From: an uncultured Eubacteriales bacterium
GTDB taxonomy: Bacteria; Bacillota; Clostridia; Christensenellales; CAG-138
Direction: 5' to 3'
Assembly: GCA_900547135.1 (NCBI GenBank)
Contig: URFJ01000070.1
Location: forward strand, 1-10,390
DNA: 10,390 nt
The notes beneath the pieces are model-generated. The model saw nothing but the letters and a program-made list of their open reading frames with translations. It searched no databases and was not told the origin of the DNA. Below, in pieces: positions 6,709 to 10,390 of the stretch. The number at the start of each line of letters is the position of its first letter. The first letter of the stretch is position 1. A program made the translations under genes and the position numbers.

Positions 6709-6862
6709 AGCGGTAGTCGCGAGCGTGCAGTACGACCAAATAGCCCTTTAGTACTGCTACAGAACCCTGTTTACAGCTCCATGCATAATTAACGCCATTG
6801 TTTTTCGGGATTCCCAAGGGGGACTAAGTCCCCCTTGGGCGGGGTATGGGGCGGCGCCCCAT
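6709..6862. repeat. Palindromic repeat element, copy 2
   Basis: Second copy, 188 bases after the first, same orientation, with a 33-base unique spacer (6676-6708). All inverted repeats are kept: 6727-6733 with 6751-6757, the long palindrome 6813-6839, and 6846-6862. In the long palindrome one A-T pair of copy 1 (6628/6650) is a C-G pair here (6815/6837). Both copies lie between convergent genes (stops at 6528 and 6884), where they might also serve as a bidirectional transcription block. Neither hairpin has a clear T-tract. Confidence 0.85.
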
Positions 6863-6883
6863 CTTCTCCCTACGATTTGAGAG

Positions 6884-7741
6884 TTACAAAAGCTCTTCAA
6901 GGCGCTTGAGCAGCTCCCCGTTTTTCAGGAAGTCGAGCGCTTCAGCGCCCCATTGTGGAAACACTTCCCTGACGCATGCGAAGTACAGCGTTACCAAATG
7001 CTCCAATATACTGTTGAGCGCCGCGTTCCCTTCGCCGTATTCGCCGTAGCTCTCTAAAAAAGCTTCCCGCGCCGCCTTTGATAGGCTGTAGGTAACATTC
7101 CTTATGTCGCCGGCCGCCGGCCCCTTGCCCAGAAGATTGTAGTCAAACATAAGCGCCCGCGTTCCGTCACGCGATACCGCCATGTTTGTGTAATAAAAGT
7201 CATTGTAGACGAGCGTCTTGTCCATGGCGTCGATAAGTTCCCTAAGCCGGAGCAGGCGCCCGCTTAGAGCGCTCCAGACGGGATTATCCCCCGTTTTGGT
7301 TTTCCGCTTTATAAATTCGAGATTAGCGCCGGTTATGCAGTCGCTCTCCATATACATTCCGCCGCCATGATCCGCCACATATGCCCTGCCGCGGTCATGA
7401 AGCCGCCTATACCATTTGGCAAGGGCGGCGGCAACCGTTTCATCCGCCATGTCCTCTTTAGCGGCCAGCCTGTATTCGCCGCTGAACTCAAGATCCTCCA
7501 TCAGCAGCGCACTGTCGGTGTACGCGATAAGGCCGATGGTGGGCACCCTGAGCCCATTCAATATTAAATAGTTCTCTATTTCGCGGCAATACTCCGCATT
7601 ATCAAAGGTTTTCAGCACATACCGACTGTTTCCATCTTTCACGCGGTAAACGGACACCCCGTCCTTTGAGCGGATTTCCGTTAGCTCGGAGCAGTCCGCG
7701 CCCATATCCTTTATCAGTTGGCGTACAGCGTTTTCATCCAA
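6884..7741 (-). CDS. Phosphotransferase of the aminoglycoside/choline kinase-like (APH) fold
   Basis: The start is taken as TTG at 7741: a GGGAGG (minus strand, 7750-7755) lies 8 bases before it, giving 285 residues. An ATG at 7780 would add 13 residues but has no ribosome binding site. Kinase features, numbered from the TTG: VLKTF with the ATP-site lysine (about K44), the hinge LLMEDLE, AKWYRRLHDRG, the catalytic loop VYNDFYYTN (D181, N186) and the metal-binding FDYN (D200), followed by GDIRNV. Members transfer phosphate from ATP to small molecules such as choline, thiamine or aminoglycosides; the substrate here cannot be told. The usual His before the catalytic Asp is Asn (N180). The gene follows nadE by 60 bp on the same strand and probably shares its transcript. 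Antibiotic resistance is not implied. The family also includes spore-coat CotS-like proteins. Confidence 0.8.
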   Translation of the reverse strand: MDENAVRQLIKDMGADCSELTEIRSKDGVSVYRVKDGNSRYVLKTFDNAEYCREIENYLILNGLRVPTIGLIAYTDSALLMEDLEFSGEYRLAAKEDMADETVAAALAKWYRRLHDRGRAYVADHGGGMYMESDCITGANLEFIKRKTKTGDNPVWSALSGRLLRLRELIDAMDKTLVYNDFYYTNMAVSRDGTRALMFDYNLLGKGPAAGDIRNVTYSLSKAAREAFLESYGEYGEGNAALNSILEHLVTLYFACVREVFPQWGAEALDFLKNGELLKRLEELL

Positions 7742-7801
7742 TGTTTTATCCTCCCGCACCGCTTCGAAACACCGGCGCATTTTATTTGTATGCTGTTAGG
7801 G

Positions 7802-9559
7802 CTAAGCGTCTGCATGTTCAGGACTATCTGAATTAGTTTCAATTAAAAAGCCGTCGGGCTGGACGTCGGACCCCATCCTCCACACCATGGGACTGATGCC
7901 TGCGAGGATATACGGAGATTCGGGTGCACAGTTCCTCTTGTACTGCTGGTTAAAAAAGCGCCGGATGAACACGTCGAAGGTCCTTCGTATCTCGTTGGGC
8001 TCAAAGGGCAGCTCGCGTATCGCTTTTTCAACGATTGCGGAAGGCTTTTCGTTATTTATTACAAACTGATATATGAAAAAGTCATGCATCTCATAGCTGC
8101 CAAGCAGCTCTTCGGTCTTCTGAGCTATTTCACCGGCTTCGGAAGGAAGCAGCTCGGGGCTTACGGGCGTATCCAGAATATCCTGCAGCGTATCCGCCGC
8201 TTCCCCAAATTCGTTTTTGGCCTGAGTTACCACCCTGCGTATAACGGTTTTTGGCAGTGAGGCGTTTATGCCGTACTGGGCCAGATGATCTCCCCCGAAG
8301 GTGGTCCATCCCAGCGCGGACTCGGACAGGTCCCCTGTACCCACGTCCAAAAGGTTTTCCATATTGGCAAGGTCCAGAAGAATCTGCGTCCTTTCCCGTG
8401 CCTGGGCGTTTTCATAGACCACGTCGCGCCTGTCAGCATCATGCCCGATAGCATCAAGGTGCGCGGCGCATGCGTCTACTATTGAAATCTCCCTGAAGGA
8501 GCAGCCGAGGGCTTCGCACAGCTTTCTCGAATTTTCCCTGGTGCGTATTGACGTCCCAAAGCCTGGCATGGATACGCCTAAAACACCGCTTCTGGGAAGC
8601 CCCATCATGTCCGCGGCCTTTACCGCGGCAAGCGTAGCCAGGGCGCTGTCAAGCCCTCCGGAGACACCGATTATAAATCCCCTGCCGCCAATGTGCGCCA
8701 GCCTTCTCCTTAGCGCTTCAGCCTGCAGCCTTAGGATCCGCCTGCATTCGTGGGCGGCGCGTTCTGGCTTTTGGGAAAGATAATATGTAGGCGGCTGCAT
8801 AACGGGAACAGCTTTTGCGGACGCGATCCAGGCGGCGTTTACATCCGCGTACACGAACGGGTCGTCGGAGAACGATTCCGTCATAGCGATAATCTCGCCC
8901 CCAGCCGATATCGCGCAGAATCCGTCATACATGAAAAACGAGGAGGATTCGCCGGAATTCGGAGCCGCATAAGCCGCCGCAAAGCCCGATATAGCCGTAT
9001 ACCTCCTGAGCGCCTCGCAAACAAGGCGGTCGCTGTGTGCAGTTGCATTTAAAAAGGAAGGAATAAGGGTTACATTGCCATCGGGCACGCTCAGCTTGCT
9101 GGATAACAGCTCGTTGCCGAATACTACGTTTATACTGCGCGGAAATATGGAGCGCGGCTTTGAGAGATTGTACTCAACTGAGGGAATGAAGCCGAAGGGG
9201 GCTTCGGCGCAGTCTGAAAACGACGTTGCAAGCACGCTGCCGCGGTTGATCAGCGCTACGGCGCTGCGCACGCTGCCGTTTATCTTGCATGGATAACCTA
9301 CCGCCGCGGTTATACTGAGATTCTCAGTAGCCCTGCATATGCTCTCGAGCGCCATGCCCGATAGGTCCAGCATATGCGGGTGGGAAAGCAGCGAGCCGAG
9401 GCTCGCCCCAGCAAGGGCAAGTTCCGGAAAGACGATGAAGTCAACGTCAAGGCCTGAAGCGCGCTTTATAAAATTTGTAATTAAATCCGCGTTTGCCATA
9501 GGGCTGCCAAGCACTGTTTCAGGCGAGGCCGCCGCAATGCGCTGCTGTTTTTTTAACAT
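7802..9559 (-). CDS. nadE: NAD(+) synthetase (NadE) with an apparently inactive glutaminase domain
   Basis: The ATG at 9559 is chosen for its AAGGAG site 7 bases upstream; the frame stays open to 9625. The product has 585 residues. The C-terminal synthetase domain is complete: P-loop SGGLDS (300-305), MPGFGTS (331-337), IGHD (371-374), YENAQARERTQIL (382-394), GTGDLSESALGW (407-418) and GGDHLAQYGINASLPKT (422-438). It adenylates nicotinate adenine dinucleotide and amidates it to NAD. The N-terminal nitrilase-like domain (about 1-260) should release ammonia from glutamine through a Glu-Lys-Cys triad. Only E46 (FPELALAG) is seen. The lysine region reads VLATSFSDCAEAPF and the cysteine region VVFGNELLSS, with Asn where the nucleophile is expected. 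It is shorter than the usual 640 or so residues of this group. Its own promoter is at about 9600. Confidence 0.93.
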   Translation of the reverse strand: MLKKQQRIAAASPETVLGSPMANADLITNFIKRASGLDVDFIVFPELALAGASLGSLLSHPHMLDLSGMALESICRATENLSITAAVGYPCKINGSVRSAVALINRGSVLATSFSDCAEAPFGFIPSVEYNLSKPRSIFPRSINVVFGNELLSSKLSVPDGNVTLIPSFLNATAHSDRLVCEALRRYTAISGFAAAYAAPNSGESSSFFMYDGFCAISAGGEIIAMTESFSDDPFVYADVNAAWIASAKAVPVMQPPTYYLSQKPERAAHECRRILRLQAEALRRRLAHIGGRGFIIGVSGGLDSALATLAAVKAADMMGLPRSGVLGVSMPGFGTSIRTRENSRKLCEALGCSFREISIVDACAAHLDAIGHDADRRDVVYENAQARERTQILLDLANMENLLDVGTGDLSESALGWTTFGGDHLAQYGINASLPKTVIRRVVTQAKNEFGEAADTLQDILDTPVSPELLPSEAGEIAQKTEELLGSYEMHDFFIYQFVINNEKPSAIVEKAIRELPFEPNEIRRTFDVFIRRFFNQQYKRNCAPESPYILAGISPMVWRMGSDVQPDGFLIETNSDSPEHADA

Positions 9560-9599
9560 GTAAATACTCCTTGTAAAAAACGCATTTATTGTATAGGAT

Positions 9600-9608
9600 A
9601 TTATAACA
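9600..9608 (-). promoter_or_regulatory. Extended -10 promoter of nadE
   Basis: On the minus strand TGTTATAAT (9608 to 9600) is a perfect TATAAT with the extended TG. The hexamer at the -35 position (AGCATG) is poor. The predicted transcript start is about 9593, giving a leader of about 34 bases. It fires away from the rRNA promoter and shares the same AT-rich spacer. Confidence 0.6.
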
Positions 9609-9624
9609 TCAGTATAAATCAACA

Positions 9625-9688
9625 TGCTAAAAAAATATTAAATTAATTTAAAAAAGGAGTTGACAAGTAAAAATAGATTTGGTAGACT
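9625..9688 (+). promoter_or_regulatory. rRNA operon promoter with UP-like element
   Basis: TTGACA (9660-9665), a 17-base spacer and TAGACT (9683-9688) make a near-consensus promoter. The stretch 9625-9655 is almost pure A/T, as expected for an UP element bound by the alpha subunit C-terminal domain. The predicted start is near 9695, about 147 bases before the mature 16S end. Confidence 0.88.
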
Positions 9689-9694
9689 AAACGG

Positions 9695-9841
9695 GCTGTC
9701 AGAGAGACAGCAAAGCGCACCTTGAAAACTGTATAGTGCGAAACGCAAGAAAAGAGACAGCGAGCCGGGAGAGAGACCCGGCGAGAGAAGAGTGGAAGGC
9801 GGTTAGCTTGAGAGAGGTAACTGCTGGAATAAACAGGAATT
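9695..9841 (+). promoter_or_regulatory. rRNA leader with hairpins and CTTGAAAACT motif
   Basis: Three hairpins are seen: GCTGTC-AGAGA-GACAGC (9695-9711); CGCAC/GTGCG (9716-9720 with 9736-9740), whose loop displays CTTGAAAACT; and GCCGGG-AGAGAGA-CCCGGC (9764-9782). A CTTGAAAACT motif is common in Firmicutes rRNA leaders and spacers. AGAGACAGC recurs at 9753-9761, so the first arm GCTGTC has two possible partners. The leader probably serves antitermination and RNase processing of pre-16S (inference). Confidence 0.6.

Positions 9842-10390
<549 letters not shown>

Noticed and set aside
6516..6817. Two related minus-strand open frames (63 and 71 residues) across the repeats
   Set aside because: They share sequence only because the DNA is duplicated; they run through palindromes and have no ribosome binding site.
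6521..6862. CRISPR-like array
   Set aside because: Only two long units of about 155 bp with one spacer, not short regular repeats, and no cas genes.
9560..9625. Upstream extension of NadE by 22 residues
   Set aside because: It would overlap the TATAAT promoter; the AAGGAG site serves the ATG at 9559.

Overview
The window looks like chromosomal DNA of a Gram-positive, Clostridia-type member of the Firmicutes (Bacillota). The reasons are the gene order KOW-protein / infA / rpmJ / rpsM / rpsK / rpsD / rpoA / rplQ, strong AGGAGG-type ribosome binding sites, zinc-binding forms of L36 and S4, a TTGACA-N17-TAGACT rRNA promoter, a CTTGAAAACT motif in the rRNA leader, and a SpoIID/LytB-type wall enzyme. 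The 16S fragment is clearly bacterial and clostridial in flavour. I cannot assign a family by eye.

Layout. Positions 1-4074 (+) hold the 3' end of a KOW-domain RNA-binding protein gene, then infA (TTG start) and rpmJ. A long 409-bp structured non-coding gap follows, with a terminator-like hairpin, a long-range stem and a strong extended -10 promoter. After it come rpsM-rpsK-rpsD-rpoA-rplQ and an intrinsic terminator. Positions 4075-4368 are intergenic. Positions 4369-6528 (+) are a two-gene, apparently lower-GC exported cassette: a secreted SpoIID/LytB-domain protein with a C-terminal Cys/His cluster, and a lipoprotein of unknown function. Positions 6521-6862 carry two copies of a highly palindromic element of about 155 bp, lying between convergent genes. 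Positions 6884-9559 (-) hold nadE followed by a small phosphotransferase gene, probably one operon. Positions 9560-9841 hold divergent promoters for nadE (-) and an rRNA operon (+), with a hairpin-rich rRNA leader. 16S rRNA begins near 9842 and runs off the window end.

How the parts fit. The left part is translation and transcription machinery: initiation factor, ribosomal proteins and RNA polymerase alpha. The right part starts an rRNA operon, so two growth-rate-controlled loci lie within 10 kb, separated by an accessory envelope cassette, a repeat pair and NAD synthesis. The most interesting points are the NadE glutaminase domain, which seems to have lost two of its three catalytic residues; the duplicated palindromic element with a compensatory base-pair change; the structured rpmJ-rpsM gap with mutually exclusive pairings; and the L17 protein with two insertions. 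I see no CRISPR array, transposase, integrase, tRNA or recognisable defence system.
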